Below, in pieces: positions 44,422 through 53,451 of a stretch of DNA of 64,000 nucleotides. The stretch is from Pseudomonas sp. B20(2017) (GTDB taxonomy: Bacteria > Pseudomonadota > Gammaproteobacteria > Pseudomonadales > Pseudomonadaceae), in assembly GCF_002113125.1 (NCBI RefSeq), contig NZ_NEJP01000025.1, forward strand, positions 1 to 64,000, written 5' to 3'. The stretch's first letter is position 1, and each line of letters begins with the position of its first letter. A program made the position numbers and the translations under genes. The notes beneath the pieces were generated by a model, which did no database searches, was not told the origin of the DNA, and saw nothing but the letters and a program-made list of their open reading frames with translations.

Positions 44422-45127
44422 GGTGTTTCTCCTTTGCGTTGTGCCAGCCGAGATAGAGGTAGAGACCGAGCAGGGCGGTGGCCATGGCGAACCACTGCAC
44501 GGCGTAACCAAGGTGTTTTTCCGGGCCCATTGCGACCACCGGCCAGTCAGCCTGATAGCTGGCCGGGCCGGGTTCGGCACGTAATTCGTAGGCGAAACCG
44601 TCGCGTTCGAGGGTTTTCCACAGCTTGGCGGGCTCGATGGCGGTGACGGTTTGCGGCCAGGTGCTGCTGACCGGATCGGCATGCAGCTGGAAGGTGGCGC
44701 CGGGGGCGACGTACACCCAGGCATCGACATTCACGGCGTCAGCCGGCGTGTTGAATTGCGGTGCCGTGCGCCGGTCCGGCCATGGCAGCCAGCCGCGATT
44801 GACCAGCAGCCACTGGCCGCTGCGTTGATCCTGGAACGGTTGCAGCAATTCGACGCCAACCTTGCCGTTGCGCTGACGGTTGTCCAGCAACAGGCTGTGG
44901 GCGGCATCGAACTGGCCGTGCAGATGCACCCGGCGAAACGCCGGATCGGCGCTGTGCAGCAACTCGGTGCTGGCCATCGGTTCGGCGGCGCGGCGTTCGG
45001 CGTAGCTGGCGAGCAGGGCGGTTTTCTCCGCGCTCCGTCCCAGTTGCCAGAAGCCCAGTGAAATCAGCAACGGCAGCAGCAGGCCGACCACCAGTGTCGG
45101 CACCACGCCCGGCCGAAAGCGCTTCAT
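44387..45127 (-). CDS. SURF1-family oxidase assembly protein
   Basis: 246 residues. N- and C-terminal membrane helices (about 8-26 and 212-230) flank a periplasmic domain. SURF1 signatures: GFWQLGR, LLDNRQRNGKVGVELLQPF, LVNRGWLPWP and YAVQWFAMA. It aids haem A insertion into subunit I. Its 3' end overlaps the next gene by 35 bases. Confidence 0.92.
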   Translation of the reverse strand: MKRFRPGVVPTLVVGLLLPLLISLGFWQLGRSAEKTALLASYAERRAAEPMASTELLHSADPAFRRVHLHGQFDAAHSLLLDNRQRNGKVGVELLQPFQDQRSGQWLLVNRGWLPWPDRRTAPQFNTPADAVNVDAWVYVAPGATFQLHADPVSSTWPQTVTAIEPAKLWKTLERDGFAYELRAEPGPASYQADWPVVAMGPEKHLGYAVQWFAMATALLGLYLYLGWHNAKEKHHGSGHESTQHV

Positions 45128-45199
45128 GGTTGCGCCGGAAAATCAGTGAGTGCGATCGCTATACTCAAGTGCATCGCTTGTTCCCCCGGAGTTCTTCCC

Positions 45200-45403
45200 A
45201 TGCTCAAAGCAGCCATCGTCCTGATGCTGATTGCCACGGTGGTCAGCCTGTTCAGCGGCCTGTTTTTCCTGGTCAAGGACGACAGCAGCTCGAATCGCCT
45301 GGTCATCGCCTTGAGTGTTCGGGTGACGTTGGCCGCCGTCACCGTCGGCCTGATCGCCTGGGGTTTCTACAGCGGCCAACTGGTGTCGCACGCGCCTTGG
45401 TGA
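45200..45403 (+). CDS. Twin-transmembrane small protein (DUF2909-like)
   Basis: 67 residues from MLKAAIVLML, GGAG 10 bases upstream. Two helices (about 2-25 and 35-58) with a short KDDSSSNR loop. It is the only + strand gene inside the minus-strand oxidase cluster: divergent from SURF1 and 8 bases from the convergent coxC stop. Function unknown; probably associates with the oxidase. Confidence 0.8.
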   Translation: MLKAAIVLMLIATVVSLFSGLFFLVKDDSSSNRLVIALSVRVTLAAVTVGLIAWGFYSGQLVSHAPW

Positions 45404-45411
45404 GCTGATCC

Positions 45412-46299
45412 TCAGAGCACGTAAACGAAGATGAACAAGCCGATCCACACCACATCGACGAAGTGCCAATACCAGCTCGCCGCTTCAAAACCGAACTGAT
45501 GTTCGTTGTCGAAATGGCCCTTCATGATGCGCATCAGCATCACGAACAGAATGATCGTGCCGATGGTCACGTGGGCGCCGTGGAAACCGGTGAGCATGAA
45601 GAACGTCGCGCCGTAGATGCCCGAGCCGAGGGTCAGCCCCAGTTCGTGGTAGGCGTGGATGTATTCTTCGGCCTGGAAGCCGAGGAACGCACAACCCAGC
45701 AGCACGGTGATTGCCAGCCACAGTTTCAGCGCGCCGCGATGACCTTTCTTCAGCGCGTGGTGGGCGATGGTGATGGTCACGCTGGAGCTCACCAGCAGAA
45801 TGGTGTTGATCAGCGGCAGGCCCCAGGGGCTGATGACTTCCTTGGGCGGCGGGAACAGTTTCGGATCCGGCGTGTGCAGCAGCGGCCAGGTGAACTGGAA
45901 GTTCGGCCAGAGCATGTGCGCGATGCCTTTGGTGCCTTCGCCGCCCAGTGCCGGGCCGGATACATGCCGTACATAAAACAGCGCGCCGAAGAAGGCGATG
46001 AAGAACATCACCTCGGAGAAGATGAACCAGCTCATGCCCCAGCGGAACGAGCGGTCCAGCTGCGGGCTGTACAACCCCGCTCGGCTTTCCTTGATCACCG
46101 CGCCGAACCAGCCGAACAGCATGTATGCCAGCAATAGCCCACCGACGAAAAAGATCAGCGGGCCGTGGGATTCCGGGCGCGCTGCCTTCAGATCGTTGAA
46201 CCAGGTCGCCAGACCGTACACGGTGACGAACATCCCCACCGTGGCCACGATCGGCCACTTGCTCTGGGCCGGGACGTAATAGTGCTCATGAGTTGCCAT
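45412..46299 (-). CDS. coxC: Cytochrome c oxidase subunit III
   Basis: 295 residues, seven helices. Subunit III signatures: EVMFFIAFFGALFYVRHVSGP, INTILLVSSSVTITIAHHALKKG, YGATFFMLTGFHGAHVTIGTI and the C-terminal YWHFVDVVWIGLFIFVYVL. Part of the aa3 enzyme. 25 bases downstream of the cox11 stop. Confidence 0.95.
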   Translation of the reverse strand: MATHEHYYVPAQSKWPIVATVGMFVTVYGLATWFNDLKAARPESHGPLIFFVGGLLLAYMLFGWFGAVIKESRAGLYSPQLDRSFRWGMSWFIFSEVMFFIAFFGALFYVRHVSGPALGGEGTKGIAHMLWPNFQFTWPLLHTPDPKLFPPPKEVISPWGLPLINTILLVSSSVTITIAHHALKKGHRGALKLWLAITVLLGCAFLGFQAEEYIHAYHELGLTLGSGIYGATFFMLTGFHGAHVTIGTIILFVMLMRIMKGHFDNEHQFGFEAASWYWHFVDVVWIGLFIFVYVL

Positions 46300-46324
46300 T
46301 TATTGTTCTCCTTATCGGGCACGC

Positions 46325-46876
46325 TTAACCGCCAGTGTTTGCAGCCACCGGAGGATGTCGGGCGGTGATATCGAACAGCGTGTAGGACAGCGTCAGGTGC
46401 TTCACGTCCTTGGGCATGTCGCGGTCAACGATGAAACGCACCGGCATCTCGATCTGCTGACCGGGCTGCAGCACCTGCTGGGTAAAGCAAAAGCATTCGG
46501 TCTTGTGGAAATACGCCGCCGCATTGCTCGGCGCGATGCTTGGCACCGCTTGCGCGCTCATCGGTTTGTCGGTGGGATTGCGCGCGATGAAGATCATCTC
46601 GTTCACCGCGCCGGGGTTGGCCGTCAATTCGTCATGCTTGGGGTAGAAGTCCCACGGCATGTCGGCGGTGTTGGTCGACAGAAACTGCACCCGCACCTGC
46701 CGCGTAGCATCGACGGTCTGCTCGCCCTCGTACTGCCCGGCGGTCTTGCCATTGATGCCGAAGGCCTTGCACATCACGTCGTAGATCGGCACCAGGGCAA
46801 AACCGAAGACGAACATCGCCACCACTACGCCGAGCAGTCGGGTGACCAGCTTTTTCATCGAGATCGAGTCAGCCAT
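46325..46876 (-). CDS. ctaG: Cox11/CtaG copper chaperone
   Basis: 183 residues. N-terminal membrane anchor (about 10-30), then a beta-sandwich domain with the copper motif CFC (Cys128, Cys130 in YFHKTECFCFTQQ). Delivers copper to CuB of subunit I. SADMPWDFYP-type block present. Separated from ctaD by a REP pair. Confidence 0.94.
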   Translation of the reverse strand: MADSISMKKLVTRLLGVVVAMFVFGFALVPIYDVMCKAFGINGKTAGQYEGEQTVDATRQVRVQFLSTNTADMPWDFYPKHDELTANPGAVNEMIFIARNPTDKPMSAQAVPSIAPSNAAAYFHKTECFCFTQQVLQPGQQIEMPVRFIVDRDMPKDVKHLTLSYTLFDITARHPPVAANTGG

Positions 46877-46898
46877 GATCCTTGCCCTCGGCCGAGAA

Positions 46899-46983
46899 CC
46901 CTGTGGGAGCCGGCTTGCCAGCGATGCAGCCGACGCGGTGTTTCAGGCAGACCGCCATCGCGGGCAAGCCCGCTCCCACAGGA
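46899..46983. repeat. REP doublet inside the cox operon
   Basis: Inverted units at 46899-46925 (variant GTGGGAGCCGGCTTGCCAGCGA) and 46953-46983 (CGCGGGCAAGCCCGCTCCCAC) in the 129-base gap between ctaD and ctaG, two co-directional genes of one functional cluster. Confidence 0.88.
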
Positions 46984-47005
46984 GTTTCCACAAGGCAGAA
47001 AGTAT

Positions 47006-48598
47006 TCATTTCACTTCCGGCGGTGTGGTGAAGGTGTGATACGGCGCCGGTGACGGCACGCTCCATTCCAGACCTTCGGCGCCATCCCACGGTTTGGCCG
47101 GAGCCGGTTCGCCGCCACGGATGGTCTTGATCACGATGAACAGGAAGAAAATCTGCGTGGCGCCGAACATGAACGCGCCGATCGACGACACCATGTTGAA
47201 GTCGGCGAACTGCAGGTTGTAGTCCGGAATCCGCCGGGGCATGCCCGCGAGACCCACGAAGTGCATCGGGAAGAACGTCAGGTTCATGCCGACGAAGGAC
47301 AGCCAGAAGTGCAGCTTGCCCAGGGTTTCGTCGTACATGTGGCCGGTCCATTTCGGCAGCCAGTAATAGGCCGACGCGAAAATCCCGAAGATCGCCCCCG
47401 GCACCAGCACGTAGTGGAAGTGCGCGACCACAAAGTAGGTGTCCTGGTACTGGAAGTCGGCCGGGGCGATGGCCAGCATCAGCCCGGAGAAACCGCCGAT
47501 GGAGAACAGGATCACGAACGCCACGGCAAACAGCATCGGCGTCTCGAAGGTCATCGAGCCCTGCCACATGGTGCTGGCCCAGTTGAACACCTTCACCCCG
47601 GTCGGCACCGCGATCAGCATCGTCGCGTACATGAAGAACAACTCGCCCACCAGCGGAATGCCCACCACGAACATGTGGTGCGCCCAGACGATGAACGACA
47701 GGAACGCGATGCTCGCCGTGGCGTAGACCATCGAGGTATAGCCGAACAGCGGCTTGCGCGAGAAGGTCGGGATGATCTGGCTGACGGCACCGAAGGCCGG
47801 CAGGATCATGATGTACACCTCGGGGTGGCCGAAGAACCAGAACACATGCTGGAACAGCACCGGGTCACCACCGCCGGCAGCACTGAAGAAGCTGGTGCCG
47901 AAGTGGATGTCCATCAGCATCATCGTCACGCACCCGGCCAGCACCGGCATCACCGCGATCAGCAGGAACGCGGTGATCAGCCAGGTCCAGACGAACAGCG
48001 GCATTTTCATCAGGGTCATGCCGGGGGCGCGCAGGTTGAGGATGGTGGCGATCACGTTGATCGCGCCCATGATCGAGCTGATCCCCATCAGGTGGATGGC
48101 GAAGATGAAGAACGTCACGCTTTCCGGCGCATAGGTGGTGGACAGCGGTGCGTAGAACGTCCAGCCGAAGTTCGGCCCGCCACCGGCGGTGAACAGGGTC
48201 GAAACCAGCAGCAGAAATGCCGCCGGCAGCAGCCAGAAGCTGAAGTTGTTCATCCGCGGCAGGGCCATGTCCGGCGCGCCGACCATCAATGGGATCATCC
48301 AGTTGGCGAGGCCGACGAACGCTGGCATCACCGCCCCGAATACCATCACCAGACCATGCATGGTGGTCATCTGGTTGAAGAATTCCGGCTGCACGATCTG
48401 CAGGCCGGGCTGGAACAGCTCGGCGCGGATCACCATGGCGAACGAGCCGCCAAGCAGGAACATGCAGAACGCAAACCACAGATACAGCGTGCCGATGTCC
48501 TTGTGGTTGGTGGTCAGCACCCAGCGCATCAGGCCTTTGGCGGGGCCGTGGGCGTGGTCGTGGTCGGCATGACCGTGGTCATCGATGACAGCGCTCAT
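47006..48598 (-). CDS. coxA: Cytochrome c oxidase subunit I (aa3 type)
   Basis: 530 residues, twelve helices. Haem a and a3/CuB ligands are in MHGLVMVFGAV, FWFFGHPEVYIMILPAFG, WAHHMFVVGI and FVVAHFHYVLVPG. The D-channel and K-channel elements fit the A1 family (HPEVY-I with YT.. downstream). It catalyses O2 reduction coupled to proton pumping. A His/Asp-rich N-terminus (HGHADHDHAHG) is usual in Pseudomonas. Confidence 0.96.
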   Translation of the reverse strand: MSAVIDDHGHADHDHAHGPAKGLMRWVLTTNHKDIGTLYLWFAFCMFLLGGSFAMVIRAELFQPGLQIVQPEFFNQMTTMHGLVMVFGAVMPAFVGLANWMIPLMVGAPDMALPRMNNFSFWLLPAAFLLLVSTLFTAGGGPNFGWTFYAPLSTTYAPESVTFFIFAIHLMGISSIMGAINVIATILNLRAPGMTLMKMPLFVWTWLITAFLLIAVMPVLAGCVTMMLMDIHFGTSFFSAAGGGDPVLFQHVFWFFGHPEVYIMILPAFGAVSQIIPTFSRKPLFGYTSMVYATASIAFLSFIVWAHHMFVVGIPLVGELFFMYATMLIAVPTGVKVFNWASTMWQGSMTFETPMLFAVAFVILFSIGGFSGLMLAIAPADFQYQDTYFVVAHFHYVLVPGAIFGIFASAYYWLPKWTGHMYDETLGKLHFWLSFVGMNLTFFPMHFVGLAGMPRRIPDYNLQFADFNMVSSIGAFMFGATQIFFLFIVIKTIRGGEPAPAKPWDGAEGLEWSVPSPAPYHTFTTPPEVK

Positions 48599-48680
48599 GG
48601 CCGGTCTCCTTCAAGTGAGTGGACTGGGCAGGCCGGGACGCAGGGCCCCGACCGGTTCACGAAGTACGCAATAGACCGGC

Positions 48681-49808
48681 TCATTTGCTTTCCGCCTGTT
48701 TCAGCTCCAGCACTTCTTTTGGCGTGACCATGTCGCCCTTGTTGTTGCCCCAGGCGTTACGTTCGTAGGTCACGACCGCTGCGATATCGACTTCCGACAG
48801 CTGCTTGCCGAACGCCGCCATGGCGGTGCCGGGCTTGCCGTGGAAGACAATGCTCAGGTGCGCGTCTTTCGGACCGGTGGCGATTTTCGAACCCTTGAGG
48901 GCCGGGAACATCGGCGGCAGGCCCTGGCCTTCAGCCTGGTGACAGGCGACGCAGGTGGTGTGGTAGATCTTGTCGCCGCGCTCCTTGAGTTCGTCGAGGG
49001 TCCATTCCTTGCTGGTCAGCTCCTTGAGCTGCATCGCTTCGGCCTTGCGTTCGGCGAGCCATTTGTCGTAATCGGCCTTCTCTTTGACGTCAACCACGAT
49101 CGGCATGAAGCCGTGGTCCTTGCCGCACAGTTCGGCGCACTGGCCACGGTAGAGGCCGGGCTTGTCGATGCGGGTCCAGGCTTCGTTGACGAACCCGGGG
49201 ATCGCATCGCGCTTGACCGCGAAGGCCGGCACCCACCAGGAGTGGATCACGTCGGCGGAGGTCACCAGGAAGCGCACCTTGGCGCCGGTCGGCAGCACCA
49301 GCGGCTTGTCGACCTCGAGCAGGTAGTGCTCGCCCTTGGCTTCCTTGTTGTGGATCTGCTCGGCGGGCGTGGCCAGGTTGCTGAAGAACTCGACGTCCTG
49401 GCCCAGGTATTTGTAGTGCCACTTCCACTGATAACCGGTGATCTGGATATCGATATCCGGCTCACTGGTGTCGTACATCTTGATCAGGGTCGCGGTCGCC
49501 GGAACGGCCATCGCCACCAGGATCAGCAGCGGGACGACGGTCCAGAGAATTTCGACGGTGGTGCTTTCGTGGAATTTTGCGGCGACCTGCCCGGTAGAAC
49601 GGCGGTGCACCATCATCGACCAGAACATGGCGCCGAAGACGATGATCCCGATCACCACACAGATCCAGAAAATGGTCATGTGCAGGTCGAATACTGCGTG
49701 ACTGATTTCAGTCGCTCCAGGCGCCATATTCACAGTCCAGGCAGCTTGCACCGGGCTGAAAATCGACCACAACAGGAGGCCCATCCAGACGTGTGGATGT
49801 CGCATCAT
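48681..49808 (-). CDS. coxB: Cytochrome c oxidase subunit II with fused cytochrome c
   Basis: 375 residues. Signal peptide about 1-23, two helices (about 42-66 and 88-110), then the CuA domain with ligands His189, Cys224, Cys228, His232 and Met235 (CAELCGKDHGFM). A C-terminal haem c domain carries CVACH (286-290), making this a caa3-like subunit II. It passes electrons from cytochrome c to CuA. First gene of the oxidase cluster; an RpoS-like promoter lies upstream. Confidence 0.96.
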   Translation of the reverse strand: MMRHPHVWMGLLLWSIFSPVQAAWTVNMAPGATEISHAVFDLHMTIFWICVVIGIIVFGAMFWSMMVHRRSTGQVAAKFHESTTVEILWTVVPLLILVAMAVPATATLIKMYDTSEPDIDIQITGYQWKWHYKYLGQDVEFFSNLATPAEQIHNKEAKGEHYLLEVDKPLVLPTGAKVRFLVTSADVIHSWWVPAFAVKRDAIPGFVNEAWTRIDKPGLYRGQCAELCGKDHGFMPIVVDVKEKADYDKWLAERKAEAMQLKELTSKEWTLDELKERGDKIYHTTCVACHQAEGQGLPPMFPALKGSKIATGPKDAHLSIVFHGKPGTAMAAFGKQLSEVDIAAVVTYERNAWGNNKGDMVTPKEVLELKQAESK

Positions 49809-50177
49809 TGCGGGTTCCCCTTATCGTTCTTGTTATCCCGCCGGCTTTCACCAGAGGCAAGGGAGCGGCTGCATCAGACTACGAACTTGAATCGCCGGGC
49901 CTTGCTGCGTGGGCAGTCGGGCGTCATCAGCTAACTCCATTCATTGGCGAGTATAGACAGCCGCTGAAAAATGCAATGTGCGGACGTAAATCGAATGAAA
50001 CAGCTGGCACTTGCGTTCCAGGGCACGAATGGAGAAGGATGCAGACGAGTGGTGGCAAACCGATATAACGCCGGTGCATCAAGGATGAAATAATTATGAC
50101 AAATGCGTCTTAGCATTTTTCGTAAGCCAGCTAAGTTATGTCTTCCCTATTTCATTGCCTTGTTTCCTGGAGTTTTC
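49809..50177. other. Divergent control region of coxB and the 50178 gene
   Basis: 369 bases without a gene. It contains the RpoS-like -10 for coxB. An AT-rich stretch before 50178 may carry the promoter of the rightward gene. No strong terminator or repeat. Confidence 0.55.
49950..49956 (-). promoter_or_regulatory. RpoS-type -10 element for coxB
   Basis: Minus strand TGTCTATACTCG contains CTATACT, a close match to the stationary-phase -10; TTGCAT lies 15 bases upstream. It would give a leader of about 135 bases. RpoS control of the aa3 oxidase is established in P. aeruginosa. Confidence 0.5.
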
Positions 50178-50810
50178 ATGAACACCGCCGCATTGCGCGA
50201 GCAAATACATATAGCCCGACAACACGAGATTGAAACCGGAAAGCTGACCCGTCAGCTGGAAGCCCAACTGCAACACCTGCACCCGGCCATCCAGTTGCCG
50301 GAAACCGACGCCAATGGCGTGCTGACGCGTTTTGTCGCCGCCTACATCGACGAAGTGCCAGACCTGCTGGATGCAGCCAATGAAGTCGCCAGGGAAGCGG
50401 GAATCGAGTCGCAGATCAAACCGGTGCTGAAAATCGCCGAGCAGTACTTCATCCAGCCGCCCGTGGGCCTGGACAGTCTGCTGGACGAAGCCTATCTGGC
50501 GCACCGTTTTGTCGAAGAGGTCAACGACCTGTACATCAAGCATTTCGGCCAGCCACTGATCCCCTTGGACATGACGGTCGCTAATCTGATTGCTCACCAG
50601 TTGATCGGTGAGGAATTTGCCAACCAACTCGACGAAGTGGTGCACCACGCGGTGGACAGCATGCTCGACGACGACAGCTTTGCGCTGGAGTCGGTAGAAG
50701 CCTATCGCGAGAAACTCAGCAGCCCGGACACCGGTGCGGCGTGGAAACGCTGGCCGTGCATGAGCCGCCGTCTGGGCGTGGGCCTGGAGCTGGATCAGCC
50801 TGCGGCTTGA
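50178..50810 (+). CDS. Conserved hypothetical protein (PA0104-like)
   Basis: 210 residues, all-helical and soluble, no signal peptide. Starts MNTAALREQI with TGGAG 8 bases upstream. Acidic, with repeated amphipathic helices (EVPDLLDAANEVAREAGIE, LIGEEFANQLDEVVHHAVD). No domain recognised. In P. aeruginosa a similar gene sits between coxB and the SulP gene. Function unknown. Confidence 0.7.
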   Translation: MNTAALREQIHIARQHEIETGKLTRQLEAQLQHLHPAIQLPETDANGVLTRFVAAYIDEVPDLLDAANEVAREAGIESQIKPVLKIAEQYFIQPPVGLDSLLDEAYLAHRFVEEVNDLYIKHFGQPLIPLDMTVANLIAHQLIGEEFANQLDEVVHHAVDSMLDDDSFALESVEAYREKLSSPDTGAAWKRWPCMSRRLGVGLELDQPAA

Positions 50811-50864
50811 TCTCGGCGCAAACGTTTGGGGGGAAACAGATCACTCTGTTCCCCCCCAATGGCT

Positions 50865-52391
50865 TTAGCCTGCTGCACCGATTCCGGTGGTAGTACGGAT
50901 CCGACCCTCAAGCCTGCGCTTGAGTCCGCGCGACTCGATCAACAGTTTCGCCCCCTTGGCCGCATTCGCCCGGCCCCACTCTTCGAGCAGTTCCAGACAC
51001 GAATGGTCGATGTAGCTCAGATTGTTGAGCGGCACATGCACCGTCGTGCCCGGCGGAATGCTGCCCAGCACCTGAGTCAGTGCCGGTACTTTGAGGAACG
51101 TTGCCGCGCCCACCAGACGCAGTTCCATTTCCCCGTCCTGCGGCAGATCGATCAGGCTGATTTTCAGGCGCGAGGCCTTGAACGCCAGTTTCACCAGGGT
51201 CAGGCCGAAACCGATCAGCACGCCGGTCAACAGGTCAGTGAAGATGATCGCCAGCGCCGTGGCGGCGTAGGTGAACATCGGCATCCGGCCATAACGGCCC
51301 AGACCACGGAACGCCTTGAGATCCACCAGTTTGAACCCGGTGTAGACCAGAACGCCCGCCAGACTCGCCACCGGAATGCTCTGCAACAGGCTCGACAGCA
51401 AGAGCACGAACGCCAGCAGCCACAGGCCATGGAAAATCGTCGAGTAGCGTGTGGTGGCGCCGGCCTGGACGTTGGCCGAACTGCGCACGATCACTCCGGT
51501 CATCGGCAGCGCGCCAACCAGGCCGCAAAGCATGTTGCCGACGCCTTGCGCCGACAGCTCACGGTCGAAGTCCGAACGCGGGCCGCTGTGCATGCGATCC
51601 ACCGCGGCGGCGGACAGCAGGGTCTCGGCGCTGGCGATGAAGGCCACGGCGAACGCGGCGATCAGCAGCGTCGGGTCAGCCAGACTGAGCAGATCCGCCG
51701 GTTTCAGCCAGTCGATGGCTTCGGCCAGATTCGCCGGCACTTCAACACGTTTGACCTGCAACGCCAGCAGCAGACTGGCACCTGTCGCCAGGCCGACACC
51801 GAGCAATGCACCCGGAATGAAACGCAGCGAATGCGGGCGGAATTTCTCCCACAGCCACATCACGGCGATGGTCGACAGCCCGAGCAACCCGGCCTGCCAG
51901 CCAACGGACGGCAAGGCCTGCGCCACCGCGCCGGGGAAGGCCGTGAGGTTGTCGAGGCCGGAGGGCTTCGGCGCAGCATCCAGCATCACATGCACCTGTG
52001 AGAGCACGATCAGCACGCCAATCCCCGCAAGCATGCCGTACACCACCGCTGGCGCCGTGACCCGGAACCAGCAACCGAGCTTCAGCCGTCCCGCTACCAG
52101 TTGCAGAAAACCGGCGAGCAGCAGGATCGGCCCGAGCATTTCGATGCCGTGCTGGCGCACCAGCTCGAATACCAGCACCGCCAGACCCGCCGCCGGGCCG
52201 CTGACCTGCAACGGCGAACCCGCCAGCCAGCCCACCACCAGACCGCCGATGATCCCGGTGATCAGGCCTTTGGCCGGCGGCAGCCCTGACGCAATGGCAA
52301 TGCCCATGCACAGTGGCAGGGCGACCAGAAACACAACCACTGAAGCGAGCAGCTCCCGTGGTAACACAGCTTTCAATTGAGCCGCACGCAT
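50865..52391 (-). CDS. SulP-family anion transporter (probable bicarbonate uptake)
   Basis: 508 residues, ten or more helices plus a C-terminal STAS domain (about 425-500, VHVPLNNLSYIDHSCLELLEEW). The SulP core has LVVFLVALPLCMGIAIASGLPPAKGLI and the GxxxGxLPMTGVI segment. Carbonic anhydrase follows 90 bases later on the same strand. The SulP/carbonic anhydrase pair suggests bicarbonate rather than sulfate as substrate. That is inference from context. Confidence 0.85.
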   Translation of the reverse strand: MRAAQLKAVLPRELLASVVVFLVALPLCMGIAIASGLPPAKGLITGIIGGLVVGWLAGSPLQVSGPAAGLAVLVFELVRQHGIEMLGPILLLAGFLQLVAGRLKLGCWFRVTAPAVVYGMLAGIGVLIVLSQVHVMLDAAPKPSGLDNLTAFPGAVAQALPSVGWQAGLLGLSTIAVMWLWEKFRPHSLRFIPGALLGVGLATGASLLLALQVKRVEVPANLAEAIDWLKPADLLSLADPTLLIAAFAVAFIASAETLLSAAAVDRMHSGPRSDFDRELSAQGVGNMLCGLVGALPMTGVIVRSSANVQAGATTRYSTIFHGLWLLAFVLLLSSLLQSIPVASLAGVLVYTGFKLVDLKAFRGLGRYGRMPMFTYAATALAIIFTDLLTGVLIGFGLTLVKLAFKASRLKISLIDLPQDGEMELRLVGAATFLKVPALTQVLGSIPPGTTVHVPLNNLSYIDHSCLELLEEWGRANAAKGAKLLIESRGLKRRLEGRIRTTTGIGAAG

Positions 52392-52481
52392 GGCGATACT
52401 CCCGAAGTTTTCTTCAGGCGTGGCGAGGCCTGGCCGCTGAAACAGCGGCCGGCGTCAAACCACACAGATTTTTAGGAGGAT

Positions 52482-53213
52482 TTAGAAGCGCGCTTTGGGC
52501 GTCGCCACCGGGATCGGATGGCTGCCGTCGAGCGGCAGGAAGCGTCCTTGATCCGCGTCGTAAGCTTTGATTTCGCTGGTTTCGATGTTGTAGACCCAGC
52601 CATGGATGAACAGATGACCATTCGCCATGCGCGAGGCTACCGAAGGATGGGTACGCAAGTGCTGCAGTTGGGCGATGACGTTTTCCTCGGTGAGGATCGG
52701 CATGCTTTCTTTTTCGTCGGTGCAGTTGCAGTTGTCATGCACCATGGTTTTCGCGACTTCGGCGTGGCGCAGCCAGGCTTTGACCGTGGGCATTTTTTCC
52801 AGGCTGTCCGGGTTGAGCACCGCACGCATGGCGCCGCAATCGGAGTGGCCGCAGATGATGATGTGCTGAACGCCAAGGGCCAGTACCGCATATTCAATAG
52901 CGGTGGAAACGCCGCCGTTCATCTGGCCGTAGGGTGGCACCACGTTGCCGACGTTACGGGTCACGAACAGATCGCCGGGCGAGCTCTGGGTGATCAGTTC
53001 GGGCACGATGCGCGAGTCGGCGCAGGTGATGAACATCGCCCGTGGCGACTGGGCCGTGGCGAGTTTCTTGAAGAGTTCTTCCTGCTGCGGGAAGACCTCA
53101 TGATGAAAATGCAAAAAGCCGTTAACGATCTGCTTCAACGCTGCATCGGCGGATTCCGCCACAGAGGCGGCTTGCGCCGACGCAGCCAACGGCTGTTTAT
53201 CCTTGTCACTCAT
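52482..53213 (-). CDS. can: Beta-class carbonic anhydrase
   Basis: 243 residues. Zinc ligands Cys64 (CADSRIVPE), His123 and Cys126 (GHSDCGAM), with the catalytic dyad Asp66-Arg68. The N-terminal extension (about 1-25, Ala-rich) is longer than usual. It interconverts CO2 and bicarbonate. Encoded just before the SulP gene. Confidence 0.94.
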   Translation of the reverse strand: MSDKDKQPLAASAQAASVAESADAALKQIVNGFLHFHHEVFPQQEELFKKLATAQSPRAMFITCADSRIVPELITQSSPGDLFVTRNVGNVVPPYGQMNGGVSTAIEYAVLALGVQHIIICGHSDCGAMRAVLNPDSLEKMPTVKAWLRHAEVAKTMVHDNCNCTDEKESMPILTEENVIAQLQHLRTHPSVASRMANGHLFIHGWVYNIETSEIKAYDADQGRFLPLDGSHPIPVATPKARF

Positions 53214-53451
53214 GATTCATCCTCATTGGCGGATTCGGGGAGTCGTTCCCGTGTATTCCGGTGTGAAGCCAGTGGCTGTTTAGAACATCCGGGTCATCCC
53301 GACCCGTCAGTCACTCGATGAACAAGGTAACTGCCGAAACTTAACTCAAACTGAATCAAGCGCTCTAGAACGTGTGTTCCAGGTCACAAAATACGTGACT
53401 GGCGTAAACCGGGCCAAGCATTCCTTCCTCTCGGCCACAGGCCAATTGTCC

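Noticed and set aside
47261..48727. + strand frame opposite cytochrome oxidase subunit I
   Set aside because: Shadow of coxA; His/Gln/Asp-rich artefact.
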